A stretch of 64,000 bases of DNA from Actinobacteria bacterium HGW-Actinobacteria-2 (lineage in GTDB: Bacteria > Actinomycetota > Actinomycetes > Propionibacteriales > Propionibacteriaceae): contig PHEY01000001.1 in NCBI GenBank assembly GCA_002841335.1, positions 372,964 through 436,963 of the forward strand, given 5' to 3'. Both the position numbers and the translations under genes were made by a program. Position 1 is the first letter of the stretch; every line of letters starts with the position of its first letter. Shown in pieces: positions 44,407-52,745 of this stretch. The notes beneath the pieces were generated by a model. That model searched no databases. It worked only from the letters and a program-made list of their open reading frames with translations, and was not told where the DNA came from.

Positions 44407-45951
44407 TCAGTCATAGCGGGCCTCGGCCCACCAGCCGCGCGCGTCCTGCCAGAGCAGCCAGGCGACCCCGGTCTCGTCAGCAACCTGGAAACGGTTCGCT
44501 TGTCGCTGCCGCCGCGCGTCCCAGGCCCGTTCACTGACCGGCCACGGCCCGGCCCAGGCCACGACTCGCTGCGGACGTCCGGCCACACTGATCAGGTGCG
44601 GCTCGGTATTCAGCTGACCACGTTCGCTCACCTCGACACCGCCTCCGCCGGCGGCCAGCAGCCGCACCGGCAGCGGTTCGGGAAAGACCGTGGCCGGCAG
44701 CGGCGCGGGCACCTGTCCGGGCCACGGCCGATCAGCCGGCTGGCTCACCACCGGACGATCCCCCCACGGCACCAGCACCTGCCGCTCAGCCAGCCAGCGG
44801 CCACCGCCGACCTGGCCAGTGAGCACTCCCTCATGGCCCAACATCGCCTGCACCCGCGACATGGCGTGGTGGACCCGTTCGTCCGGACCCAGCCCGAACA
44901 ACCCCGGAACATGATGGACGGCTGCATCCACCGCGACCGGTTCCAGCCGCACGCTGGTGATCGGCGAATGCAGCTGGACGCCGGCCGCCGCCTGCAGTTG
45001 CCAGCGGATTCGGTCGGTGATCGCCACACTGTCGAAGACGCCCGGGGTCAGCCAGGTGCGGGCGAAGAACTCGTCGTCGTCCCCGGTGAACTCCACCCGC
45101 ACCTCGGTGCAGGCCAACCCGGCACCGGCCAGGCCGTCGATGAAGGCAGCCACCGTGGCCCGGGAAGCGAAAGCGACCTGATCGACCAGGGTCAAGGGCG
45201 GCTCGAAGTCGATGCGCATGGCCAGCTCTGGGGACGGTTCTCGGGCTTGGACGCTGCGCGGATCAGCGCCAGAGGCCAGCAGATGCAGCCGGACGCCGGT
45301 CGCCCCGAAGCGGTCACGCACCTGCTCAGGGGTGAGTTCGGCGAAGCCACCAATGGTGTGCACGCCCAGCCGGGGCAGCAGGTCGGCGATCACCGGATCC
45401 CCCAGTCGGGTGATCGGTAGGGGTGCCAGAAAGTCGGCCGCCGATCCCGCCGGCACCACGCGCACCCCGTCAGCCTCCCGCGCCGCCTGGACGGCTGCGA
45501 ATACTCCGTCGGCGACCCCGGCCCGCCCGCTGTCGACGCCGGTCTCGGTGATCACTGCCTCCAGCAGAGTTTCGGCCGCCAGGGCCTCATCGCCGAGGTA
45601 GCGAGCCAGGCCGCGGGCACGCACCACGCACAGGCCGGGACGAACCACCTGGACGCCGGGAGAGAGCCTCTCGACTGCCGCCACGATCGGATCGAACTCG
45701 CGGGTGTCGATCGCCTCATCGACTCCGAGCACGACCAGCTGCGGACAGCGCGACTGCGCTTCTCGGCGGCGCTGCCCCACCTGCACCCCTTCGGCAACGG
45801 CGGCGGCCGAGCAGGCGGTCACCCGGTTGGCCGCCACGACCGCCACCGGATCCTCGGCATCACCGCCGGTGGCCAGCGCCCAAGCGGTCACCGACCAGGC
45901 CGGAAACCACAACGCCAGGCAGCGCTCGGCTGCCGCTTCTGCGGTGGCCAT
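44407..45951 (-). CDS. imuB: ImuB, Y-family polymerase-like mutasome hub
   Basis: A 514-residue Y-family polymerase homologue that lacks polymerase activity in studied species and links DnaE2 to the beta clamp. It starts with CLALWFPAWSVTAWAL, the ImuB N-terminal motif, and the palm region lacks the acidic catalytic pattern of DinB (the first motif reads LWFPAW rather than a DxDxFF). A helix-hairpin-helix-like segment LPRLGVHTIGGFAELTPEQV lies near 255 and a little-finger domain follows. The ATG after the imuA' stop was chosen, two bases downstream of it; an open frame continues upstream inside imuA'. I could not find a clear clamp-binding QLPLW-type motif. Confidence 0.9.
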   Translation of the reverse strand: MATAEAAAERCLALWFPAWSVTAWALATGGDAEDPVAVVAANRVTACSAAAVAEGVQVGQRRREAQSRCPQLVVLGVDEAIDTREFDPIVAAVERLSPGVQVVRPGLCVVRARGLARYLGDEALAAETLLEAVITETGVDSGRAGVADGVFAAVQAAREADGVRVVPAGSAADFLAPLPITRLGDPVIADLLPRLGVHTIGGFAELTPEQVRDRFGATGVRLHLLASGADPRSVQAREPSPELAMRIDFEPPLTLVDQVAFASRATVAAFIDGLAGAGLACTEVRVEFTGDDDEFFARTWLTPGVFDSVAITDRIRWQLQAAAGVQLHSPITSVRLEPVAVDAAVHHVPGLFGLGPDERVHHAMSRVQAMLGHEGVLTGQVGGGRWLAERQVLVPWGDRPVVSQPADRPWPGQVPAPLPATVFPEPLPVRLLAAGGGGVEVSERGQLNTEPHLISVAGRPQRVVAWAGPWPVSERAWDARRQRQANRFQVADETGVAWLLWQDARGWWAEARYD

Positions 45952-45953
45952 GA

Positions 45954-46643
45954 TCAGCCGACCACCTGCAGCCCGGGACGCAGCGGCTCGCTGGCGACGA
46001 CGAGCCCGTCCGGGTCGGGCAACCTCAGCCAACCGCGCCGTCCGGCCGGATAGCGCCGCGATGCCACCTGCACCTGCACCTCGCGGCTGACCAGGTGCCC
46101 GGAGCCGACTCCCAGGCCGTGCCATTGACGCTCCCCCAGAGCCAACCGGGCCTCGGCGCGCGGCCACGGCCCGACCACCAACAGCACTCCGCCACGATCC
46201 CGCAGCCGAGAGCCCAACCGGGCTGCGTCACTGTCGCGCACCCGTCCGGACGGACGAACCGCCAGCACCGGCACGACTTCGGCCAGCGCAGCGGTGACGG
46301 CGAGCCACTGCTCACCTGGTTCGGGCACCAACACCAGCCGGTCGAGGTGGACCCCGGCCAATGCGGCCGCCTCGACGGCGAAAGCCGGCATCCCGACCAC
46401 GCCGCACCAATGACCCTCACGCGACGGCCCGGCCAACAGTGCTTGGAGCAGGGCACCTTCGGTGTCCAGGCTGTAGGCGGCCCCCGGCTTCAGCCCGGGC
46501 TCACCCAGGAGCTGCGCCAATGCCGGCAGCAGCCCGAAAGGCTGCGGACGAAGCCTCGCCTGGGCGGTGTCGACATGGGCTTGCAGGCGCGCCACCACGT
46601 CCGCCGGAGCGGCGTCTTCGGGAATCGCGAGTGCGGCCTTCAC
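45954..46643 (-). CDS. imuA': ImuA', RecA-like mutasome protein
   Basis: A 229-residue RecA-fold protein that supports ImuB and DnaE2 in SOS mutagenesis. Its pattern (GLLPALAQLLGEPGLKPG, a strand-rich core with VVGMPAFAVEAAALAGVHLDRLVLVPEPG and LLVVGPWPRAEARL) fits ImuA'/SulA-like RecA relatives. A classical Walker A is not obvious, which is usual for the actinobacterial ImuA' group. The start is GTG at 46641-46643. A perfect LexA box lies 10 bases upstream, so this gene heads the SOS-controlled imuA'-imuB-dnaE2 operon. Confidence 0.85.
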   Translation of the reverse strand: MKAALAIPEDAAPADVVARLQAHVDTAQARLRPQPFGLLPALAQLLGEPGLKPGAAYSLDTEGALLQALLAGPSREGHWCGVVGMPAFAVEAAALAGVHLDRLVLVPEPGEQWLAVTAALAEVVPVLAVRPSGRVRDSDAARLGSRLRDRGGVLLVVGPWPRAEARLALGERQWHGLGVGSGHLVSREVQVQVASRRYPAGRRGWLRLPDPDGLVVASEPLRPGLQVVG

Positions 46644-46653
46644 TCACCAATGA

Positions 46654-46669
46654 TCGAACGTCTGTTCGA
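46654..46669 (-). promoter_or_regulatory. LexA (SOS) box upstream of imuA'
   Basis: TCGAACgtctGTTCGA is a perfect match to the actinobacterial LexA operator TCGAAC-N4-GTTCGA and is flanked by A/T so the palindrome reaches 9 bp on each side. It lies in the 39-base gap between the small membrane protein and imuA', with a TTGACG (-35-like) sequence just upstream. LexA binding here would repress the mutasome until DNA damage. Confidence 0.92.
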
Positions 46670-46682
46670 TTTCGTCAACCTG

Positions 46683-47027
46683 TTAGTGCCACAGCAAAGA
46701 GAGGGTGGCGATCCCGATGGTGAGCACTGCCGCCACCACCGCCAGCACCGGCGCCGGCTGGGCCTTCTTCAGCCGTGCATTGGCCATCTCGACCAGTCCG
46801 ACCACGACGATAGCCAGCGCGATCTTGACGATGATCTTGAAGAAGTTCATCCCGTGAGCGAAGGTCAGATTCATCAGAATCAGCCCGATCAGCAACTGCG
46901 AACGCGCCGCCCAGGCCATCATCGCCACCCCGATCCGATCCCGGAACAGGCTGACGATCCAACCCAGGACGATCGTCCCGGTCGCGATCAGATGGCACAC
47001 CCAGAAGATGGTGACGAGCAACTCCAT
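46683..47027 (-). CDS. Small four-helix membrane protein
   Basis: A 114-residue membrane protein with four hydrophobic segments: LLVTIFWVCHLIATGTIVLGWIV (about 3-25, two turns may form one helix), AMMAWAARSQLLIGLILMNL, FFKIIVKIALAIVVVGLVEM and APVLAVVAAVLTIGIATLSLLW. Charges (RDR, NARLKK) suggest cytoplasmic loops. I do not recognise the family; unnamed actinobacterial integral membrane proteins of this size and topology are common. The ATG of MELLVTIF was chosen because the frame further upstream is rich in non-hydrophobic residues and overlaps the divergent promoter region. Confidence 0.7.
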   Translation of the reverse strand: MELLVTIFWVCHLIATGTIVLGWIVSLFRDRIGVAMMAWAARSQLLIGLILMNLTFAHGMNFFKIIVKIALAIVVVGLVEMANARLKKAQPAPVLAVVAAVLTIGIATLSLLWH

Positions 47028-47065
47028 GGCCTGACCATAACCCGGCCGACACCCCCTCAGTGAAA

Positions 47066-47086
47066 CCGTGTCACCGCCGGACACGG
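47066..47086. promoter_or_regulatory. 7-bp inverted repeat in the MerR divergent gap
   Basis: CCGTGTC (47066-47072) and GACACGG (47080-47086) are perfect inverted repeats with a 7-base spacer, between the divergent membrane-protein and MerR genes. A TTGACT -35-like box for the MerR gene follows at 47094-47099. The repeat is a plausible MerR operator, since MerR regulators often bind their own promoter. Confidence 0.4.
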
Positions 47087-47130
47087 GCAGCGGTTGACTC
47101 TGCCACGATGTGAGGGTGTCTGCTGCTGCC

Positions 47131-47940
47131 ATGGATCACCGAGCCCGCCTCCAGATCGGCGCCTTTTCTCGGCTCACCCGGGTCAGCGTTCGGATGTTGC
47201 GGCACTACGCCGAGCACGGGCTGCTCACCCCTGCCGAGGTCGACCCGGTCTCCGGGTATCGCTACTACCGGCCCTCCCAGCTGGCCACCGCCGAGCAGAT
47301 CGTCCGGCTGCGCGATGCCGGATTCACCGTGGCCGAGATGACCGCCCTGCTTCCGGGCTTGGCTGATCCTGCAACCATGTCGGCCGTGCTGGCCGGGCAA
47401 CGCGATCAACTCCTGCGCCAGCAGGATCTTCTCCACGATCGCCTGGCCGTGCTCGACCGACTCATCGCCGAATCGCAGGAGCCACCCATGAGTATCGACA
47501 TCCGCACCATGACCCTTCCGGCCATGACCATCGCCAGCCTGCGCGATGTGATCGCCGACTACACCGCAGAGCAGCAGCTGTGGGCTCGCTTCATGCCCAC
47601 CGTGCCGCCGTCCGCCCTGGCCAGCCCCACTTGCTTCGGGGCCACCTTCTACGACGAGGAGTACCAGGACCGTGACGTGGACGTCGAGATCTGGGCGGAG
47701 CTCAACGCCGCAGCCACCCTCGACGGCCCGGTACGGACCGTCCCGGAGCAGACGGTGATCGCCACCACCCTGCGCGGCGGCTACGACCAAATCAACGCGG
47801 TCTGCCGAGAGCTCGGTCGCCACGTAGCCGAGAACGGGATCCTCACCGGCCCGATCTTCAATATCTACACCGTCAGCCCCGCCCAGGATCCGAACCCGGA
47901 GAACTGGGTCACCGAGGTCTGCCTGCCGGTCATCGGCTGA
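47131..47940 (+). CDS. MerR-family regulator with GyrI-like effector domain
   Basis: A 269-residue regulator. The N-terminal MerR winged helix is seen in IGAFSRLTRVSVRMLRHYAEHGLL and SGYRYYRPSQL, followed by a dimerisation helix (QRDQLLRQQDLLHDRLAVLDRL). The C-terminal 150 residues form a GyrI-like/AraC effector-binding domain (MTLPAMTIASLRD, TVPEQTVIATTLRGGYDQI, GPIFNIY). This is the BmrR/TipA-like architecture that senses hydrophobic drugs. I took the ATG; in-frame GTG codons at 47110 and 47116 are also possible. A GyrI-like enzyme gene starts five bases after the stop, so the pair probably forms one operon. Confidence 0.85.
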   Translation: MDHRARLQIGAFSRLTRVSVRMLRHYAEHGLLTPAEVDPVSGYRYYRPSQLATAEQIVRLRDAGFTVAEMTALLPGLADPATMSAVLAGQRDQLLRQQDLLHDRLAVLDRLIAESQEPPMSIDIRTMTLPAMTIASLRDVIADYTAEQQLWARFMPTVPPSALASPTCFGATFYDEEYQDRDVDVEIWAELNAAATLDGPVRTVPEQTVIATTLRGGYDQINAVCRELGRHVAENGILTGPIFNIYTVSPAQDPNPENWVTEVCLPVIG

Positions 47941-47945
47941 CCACC

Positions 47946-48554
47946 ATGGACAAGATCGATTTCAAGAAGGCGGTCGCGAGCTATCGGGCCACCGCCGGCA
48001 GGTTCGAGATCATCGAGGTGCCGCCCCTGCAGTACCTGATGATCGACGGCCACGGCGATCCGAACGCCGGCGGCCCGTTCGCTGAGGCGGTGACCGCACT
48101 GTTCAGCGTCGGCTACAAGCTGAAGTTCACCTCCAAGAACGACCTCGGACGCGATTACGCGGTGATGCCGCTGGAAGGCCTGTGGACCTCGAATGATCCG
48201 GCGAACTTCACCACCGCCCTCGACAAAGCCACCTGGGACTGGACGATGCTGATGATGGTGCCGGATTGGATCGGGGCCGATCACTTCGCGACCGCATCGG
48301 CGGCAGCTCGGGCCAAGGGCGGTCCCGCGGTCGAGCGGCTCCGCCTGGAGAGGCTGGACGAGGGCCGCTGCGTTCAGACCCTGCACCTGGGCCTCTTCGA
48401 CGCCGAAGCCGAGGTGCTGCACCGCCTGCACACCGACTTCATCCCGAGCAGCGGGCTGACCATGCGTGGCCTCCACCACGAGATCTACCTGTCGGACTTC
48501 ACCCGGACCCCACCAGCGAAACTGCGCACCATCCTGCGTCAGCCGGTGGCCTGA
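47946..48554 (+). CDS. GyrI-like small-molecule-binding protein
   Basis: A 202-residue stand-alone GyrI-like domain protein. Segments IIEVPPLQYLMIDGHGDPN, LEGLWTSNDPANF, WDWTMLMMVPDW and LTMRGLHHEIYLSDFTRTPP are typical of the SAV2435-like group. Some members of that group have been reported to hydrolyse cyclopropane-containing DNA alkylators, giving resistance. I cannot confirm the catalytic residues without an alignment. It is cotranscribed with a drug-sensing type MerR regulator, which fits a detoxification role. Confidence 0.82.
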   Translation: MDKIDFKKAVASYRATAGRFEIIEVPPLQYLMIDGHGDPNAGGPFAEAVTALFSVGYKLKFTSKNDLGRDYAVMPLEGLWTSNDPANFTTALDKATWDWTMLMMVPDWIGADHFATASAAARAKGGPAVERLRLERLDEGRCVQTLHLGLFDAEAEVLHRLHTDFIPSSGLTMRGLHHEIYLSDFTRTPPAKLRTILRQPVA

Positions 48555-48555
48555 C

Positions 48556-50190
48556 TCACTCCGGCTGCATATTCGGGTAGCCGATGGTGGTCGGCGAGAC
48601 CAGCGTCTCCTTGATCGCCCGGGGGCTGACCCAGCGCATCAGGTTCCACATCGAGCCGGCCTTGTCGTTGGTGCCGGAGGCCCGCGAACCGCCGAAGGGC
48701 TGCTGCCCCACGACCGCACCGGTGGGCTTGTCGTTGATGTAGAAGTTGCCGGCGGCATGTCGCAGCCCGGCCTGAGCCTGGGCGATCGCGGCCCGATCGG
48801 TGGCGAACACCGCGCCGGTCAGGGCGTAGGCGCTGGTCTCGTCGACCAGCCGCAGGACCTGCTCGTACTCGGCGTCCTCGTAGACGAAGATACCCAGCAG
48901 CGGCCCGAAGTATTCGGTCGCCAGGACGTCCTGGTGCGGGTTGTCGGTGACCACCAGGGTCGGGCGGACGTACCAGCCGGCCGAGTCGTCGTAGCGTCCA
49001 CCGGCGACGATCTCGGCGTCAGCGGAAGCGCGCGCCTGATCGATGGCCGCGCTCAGCTTGGCGAAGGCCCGCTGATCGATCACCGCGGAGGTGAAGTTGG
49101 TGAAGTCGCGCACGTCACCAACGGCGAGCGCCTCGGTCTGGGCGATCAGGTCGTCTTTGATGGTGTTCCACAGGCTGCGCGGCAGGTAGGTGCGCGAGGC
49201 CGCCGAGCACTTCTGCCCGGAGTACTCGAAGGCGCCGCGGATCAGCGCGGTGACCACCGCTGTCGGATCAGCGGACGGGTGCGCGACCACGAAGTCCTTG
49301 CCACCGGTCTCCCCCACCAACCGCGGGTAGGCGCGGTAGTTGGCGATATTGGCGCCCACCTGCGACCACAGGCCCTGGAAGACGCGAGTGGAGCCGGTGA
49401 AGTGGATGCCGGCCAGGTCCGGGTGAGTCAGGGCGACCTCGGAGACCTCGGCGCCGTGCCCCGGGACCATGTTGATCACCCCGGCCGGCAGTCCGGCCTC
49501 GGTGAGCAGATCCATCCACAGCTGCGCGGCGAAGGACTGAGTCAGCGCTGGCTTCCAGATCACCGTGTTGCCCACCAACGCCGGCGCGGTCGGCAAGTTA
49601 CCGGCGATGGCGGTGAAGTTGAACGGAGTGATCGCATAGACGAAGCCGTCCAGCGGGCGGTAGTCCAGTCGATTCCAGACACCGGGAGAGTTGATCGGCT
49701 GATGGGCGTGGAGTTCGCGCGCGAAGGCGACGTTGAAGCGCAGGAAGTCGATCAGTTCGCAGGCCGAATCGATCTCGGCCTGCTGGACGGTCTTGCCCTG
49801 GCCCAGCATGGTGGCGGCGTTGAGCCGATCCCGCCAGGGGCCGGCCAGCAGATCTGCCGCCTTCAGGAAGATCGCCGCGCGATCGTCGAATTCCATCGCC
49901 GCCCAGTCGGCCTTGGCCCGTCCGGCCGCGGTCACTGCCGCCTGGGCGTCGGCAGTGCTGGCCTGACGCACCCGCGCCAGCACGGTGTTGTGATCTGAGG
50001 GCATCCGCACGTCGTAGTGATCGGAGGAGCCGGCCAACACCGTGCCATCGACCACCGGGGCCACATCGATCGGACCGGCGGCCACCAGGGCGTCCAAGGT
50101 CGAGCGGAGGCTGGCCCGCTCCGGGCTGCCGGGGGCATAGCCGCGCACCGGTTCGTTGATCGGCGTCGGTACTTGGGTGATCGCTTCCAC
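48556..50190 (-). CDS. pruA: L-glutamate gamma-semialdehyde (P5C) dehydrogenase
   Basis: A 544-residue aldehyde dehydrogenase that oxidises P5C to glutamate, the last step of proline (and arginine) breakdown. The sequence has VYAITPFNFTAIAGNLPTAP (183-202), the NAD-binding GIHFTGSTRVFQ, the general base Glu294 in LVGETGGKDFV and the catalytic Cys328 in SGQKCSAASR. The length and these motifs match the stand-alone P5CDH of actinobacteria rather than bifunctional PutA. No proline dehydrogenase gene is in the window. The stop codon is one base from the GyrI-like gene stop. A palindromic operator lies upstream and a GntR gene follows, suggesting local control. Confidence 0.93.
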   Translation of the reverse strand: MEAITQVPTPINEPVRGYAPGSPERASLRSTLDALVAAGPIDVAPVVDGTVLAGSSDHYDVRMPSDHNTVLARVRQASTADAQAAVTAAGRAKADWAAMEFDDRAAIFLKAADLLAGPWRDRLNAATMLGQGKTVQQAEIDSACELIDFLRFNVAFARELHAHQPINSPGVWNRLDYRPLDGFVYAITPFNFTAIAGNLPTAPALVGNTVIWKPALTQSFAAQLWMDLLTEAGLPAGVINMVPGHGAEVSEVALTHPDLAGIHFTGSTRVFQGLWSQVGANIANYRAYPRLVGETGGKDFVVAHPSADPTAVVTALIRGAFEYSGQKCSAASRTYLPRSLWNTIKDDLIAQTEALAVGDVRDFTNFTSAVIDQRAFAKLSAAIDQARASADAEIVAGGRYDDSAGWYVRPTLVVTDNPHQDVLATEYFGPLLGIFVYEDAEYEQVLRLVDETSAYALTGAVFATDRAAIAQAQAGLRHAAGNFYINDKPTGAVVGQQPFGGSRASGTNDKAGSMWNLMRWVSPRAIKETLVSPTTIGYPNMQPE

Positions 50191-50255
50191 GTCGTCCTCC
50201 TCGGGTCGCCTTCGTGTTCAGTCTCGCGCCAGTCAGCGCCGACGACACGCATAAT

Positions 50256-50281
50256 GTCTGTATACAGCATTGTATACAGAC
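50256..50281. promoter_or_regulatory. Perfect 11-bp-arm palindrome, likely GntR operator
   Basis: GTCTGTATACA (50256-50266) and TGTATACAGAC (50271-50281) are perfect inverted repeats around a GCAT spacer. Each arm contains TGTATACA, itself a palindrome of the kind bound by FCD-type GntR regulators. It lies 66-91 bases upstream of the P5CDH start and next to a gntR gene. Its AT-rich arms stand out in this GC-rich region. Confidence 0.8.
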
Positions 50282-50314
50282 TCGGATCGACCTCCAGACC
50301 AGCCCCACGCCGAG

Positions 50315-50340
50315 GGCTCGCCTGAATGTCGAGAGCCCCT
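50315..50340 (-). terminator. Weak hairpin after the gntR gene
   Basis: GGGCTC and GAGCCC can pair across a 13-base loop about 85 bases past the gntR stop. There is no T-run. The 232-base gap otherwise holds only the palindromic operator and the P5CDH leader. Confidence 0.2.
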
Positions 50341-50422
50341 CCCTAGGACGAGCACTCGATGGCAAAGGCGAGCGTTCGGTCGCTCAGGCGGGCCGTCGCC
50401 GAGGTGGACGCGGGACCCGACG

Positions 50423-51097
50423 TCAGGACCGAGGACGCAGTCCCAAGGAGGTCGCAATGATGTCGGCGGTGTGCGCCACATGCCGGCGGGCCACCTGCTC
50501 AGCAGTGGCCCCGTCGCCGGCCTGCAGCGCGGCCACCAGCGCTCGATGCTCGGCATCGACGATTGCGTCCTGCTCGGGGGTGAACCGCACCGGGGTGGCG
50601 AAGGTCCAGTAGTTGATCTTGGAGCTGCGGGCGAAGTTCGCCAGCACCCGATTGCCGCCGGCCTCGGTCACCAGGTCGTGGAACTCGCCGTTGATCTCGT
50701 TGAACAGCCGCCGGTTCGGCTCGCCCTCCATCTGCACGATCAGCTCGTTCAGCCGGGCCACCTGGGCCTCGGTGATCCGAGCCGCAGCCAGTCGCGCCGC
50801 GGCAGCCTCGAGTTCGGCACGGGCCTCCAAGTACTCCAGGATCTCCTCCGGGGCATGGTCGCGGACCAGCCAGCCGCGGTTCTGCAGCACCAGGCCCTCT
50901 TGGCGTAGCCGCAGCAGCGCCTCGCGCACCGGCGTCCGGCTCACGTTCAGCTCGGCGGCCAGTTCTTCCTCGACCAGGCGATGGTTCGGCCGGAACTCAC
51001 CACTGAGAATGCCGTCACGGACCCGCTGATGCACCACCGCGGCCGCATTGTCGACAGCACCGGGGGCAGAACCCGCAGTCTGGAGAGGGTTGGTCAC
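50423..51097 (-). CDS. GntR-family regulator with FCD domain
   Basis: A 224-residue transcription factor. The N-terminal winged helix is seen in VVHQRVRDGILSGEFRPNHR, LVEEELAAELNVSRTPVREAL and RLRQEGLVLQNRGW. The C-terminal FCD ligand domain has EYLEARAELEAAAARLAA, with metal-binding His candidates in FHDLVTEAGGN and EHRALVAALQAGD, and ends in ARRHVAHTADI. FCD regulators bind small organic acids. The GTG starting VTNPLQ lies seven bases after TAGGCT, so the mRNA is probably leaderless. It likely controls the adjacent P5CDH gene through the palindrome at 50256-50281. Confidence 0.9.
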   Translation of the reverse strand: MTNPLQTAGSAPGAVDNAAAVVHQRVRDGILSGEFRPNHRLVEEELAAELNVSRTPVREALLRLRQEGLVLQNRGWLVRDHAPEEILEYLEARAELEAAAARLAAARITEAQVARLNELIVQMEGEPNRRLFNEINGEFHDLVTEAGGNRVLANFARSSKINYWTFATPVRFTPEQDAIVDAEHRALVAALQAGDGATAEQVARRHVAHTADIIATSLGLRPRS

Positions 51098-51165
51098 GGC
51101 GATCAGCCTAGCGACCCCGAGGTGGGAACCCCTCGCGTCTGGCCACGACCGCCGAAGGACCCGAC

Positions 51166-51171
51166 TAGCCT
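51166..51171 (+). promoter_or_regulatory. -10 box TAGCCT of a leaderless MFS transcript
   Basis: TAGCCT is exactly six bases before the ATG of the MFS gene, so that ATG would be base +1. The facing gntR gene has TAGGCT (51105-51110 on the minus strand) in the matching place. Both genes lack a ribosome binding site in the 80-base gap. Confidence 0.55.
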
Positions 51172-51177
51172 GCTGCC

Positions 51178-52698
51178 ATGAGCGCCACCCCGCACCGGCC
51201 AGTACTCGCGATCCTGGGTATCGCCATCGCATTGAGTTCGCTGGACAGCACCATGGTGAACGTGGCGCTCCCGTCCATTCAGGCAACCTTCGACGCCCCC
51301 ACTCCCCTGCTGCAATGGGTGGTGGACGCCTACGCGGTCACCTTCGCCGGCACCCTGCTGCTCGCCGGCAGTCTGGGTGACCGCTTCGGACGGCGCCGGA
51401 TCCTGGTGATCGGTTTGACCATCTTCATGCTCGCCGACATCGGCGCGATGCTGTCCACCGCGATCCTGCCGCTCGCCATTTTCCGGGCGGTCATCGGCGT
51501 GGCGGCGGCTTTCATCCTGCCGGCCGCCCTCGGCATCATCATCGAGCTCTTCCCCGATCCCCACGAGCGCGCCGCGGCCATCGGCGTCTGGGCCGGCGTC
51601 ACCGCTATCGGCGTGGCCATCGGCCCGATCGTCGGCGGTCTGTTGGTGGAGTACTTCAGCTGGTCGGCCGTCTTCGCCCTTGGTCCACCGATCGCAGCGG
51701 TCGTGCTGGTGCTCGCGCTGCGCTATGTCCCCGAGTCCCAGGACCCCGACCAGCCCCGCCTGGACGTCCTTGGGGCCGTGTTGTCCAGCCTCGGGTTGGC
51801 CGCGCTCATCGTGTTCGTGATCGAGGTGGCCGAGTTCGGCATCAAACCGCTGACCATCGCCTTGGCGACCGCGGCCGTCGTCCTGCTGGCCGTCTTCGGC
51901 TGGTGGCAGACCCGGGTGGCCAAGCCGCTACTGAGCCTGGAACTGTTCCGGGTACGCGCCTTCACCGTGTCGCTGATAATCGTCGCCCTGGTCTATCTGA
52001 CCTTGATGGGCACGTTGTTCCTGCTGCCCCAGTTCCTCCAGCTGGTGCACGGGATGAGCCCGCTGATCTCCGGGTTGGCGCTGCTCCCGGGTGCCCTGGC
52101 GCAGCTGATCGCGTCGCTGCTCAGCCCACGGTTGGCCGACCGGATCGGCGTGCGCAACACCATCGTGGCCGGACTGGCCGTCGTGCTGGTCGGATTCCTG
52201 CTTTTCTCGACCGTGACCCTGCAGACGCCGTACGCAGTGGTGGCGGTGTGCTTCGTCCTGATCGGCACCGGCCTGGGATTGGTGCTGCCAGAGGCGACCC
52301 ACGGTGCGATGTCGCTGGTTCCCCATGAGCACAGCGGTGTCGGTGCCGCCGTGAACGACGCGGTCGGCGACATCGGCGGCACCTTCGGGGTGGCGACCCT
52401 GGGCGCGGTGATGGCCGCCACCTATCACGCCAACATCGAAGCGGCGATCGAAGCTGCGGGATCGACGGCGGCCTTGCTGCCACCCAACGCGTTGGAGGCG
52501 CTGCGGTCCTCACTGACCGCGGCTACCGTCGCCGCCCAGAATCTCCCCGCGGAGTATGCCCTGGCCTTCCGGGAGATCGCCGGTCACGCCTACGTCTCCG
52601 GCCTGGGCTGGGCCTTGTCCCTGGGCGCCGGGGTCACCGTGGTCGGCATCGCCATCGCCTGGTTCGGCTTCCCCAAGAATCCCCACAAGACCGCCTGA
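51178..52698 (+). CDS. MFS drug exporter, DHA2 (EmrB/QacA) type
   Basis: A 506-residue proton-coupled efflux protein with about 14 membrane helices, which separates the DHA2 type from 12-helix MFS families. It shows SSLDSTMVNVALPSIQATF in TM1, the family motif A GDRFGRRR in loop 2-3, LQWVVDAYAVTFAGTLLLAG and a motif C-like GPIVGGLLVEYFSW. The last helices end in WFGFPKNPHKTA. The substrate is unknown. It is divergent from gntR by 80 bases, so that regulator might also control it. Confidence 0.9.
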   Translation: MSATPHRPVLAILGIAIALSSLDSTMVNVALPSIQATFDAPTPLLQWVVDAYAVTFAGTLLLAGSLGDRFGRRRILVIGLTIFMLADIGAMLSTAILPLAIFRAVIGVAAAFILPAALGIIIELFPDPHERAAAIGVWAGVTAIGVAIGPIVGGLLVEYFSWSAVFALGPPIAAVVLVLALRYVPESQDPDQPRLDVLGAVLSSLGLAALIVFVIEVAEFGIKPLTIALATAAVVLLAVFGWWQTRVAKPLLSLELFRVRAFTVSLIIVALVYLTLMGTLFLLPQFLQLVHGMSPLISGLALLPGALAQLIASLLSPRLADRIGVRNTIVAGLAVVLVGFLLFSTVTLQTPYAVVAVCFVLIGTGLGLVLPEATHGAMSLVPHEHSGVGAAVNDAVGDIGGTFGVATLGAVMAATYHANIEAAIEAAGSTAALLPPNALEALRSSLTAATVAAQNLPAEYALAFREIAGHAYVSGLGWALSLGAGVTVVGIAIAWFGFPKNPHKTA

Positions 52699-52745
52699 GG
52701 CACACCACACTCACAGTGACCCGAGCCGACCACAGCTCTGATCGC

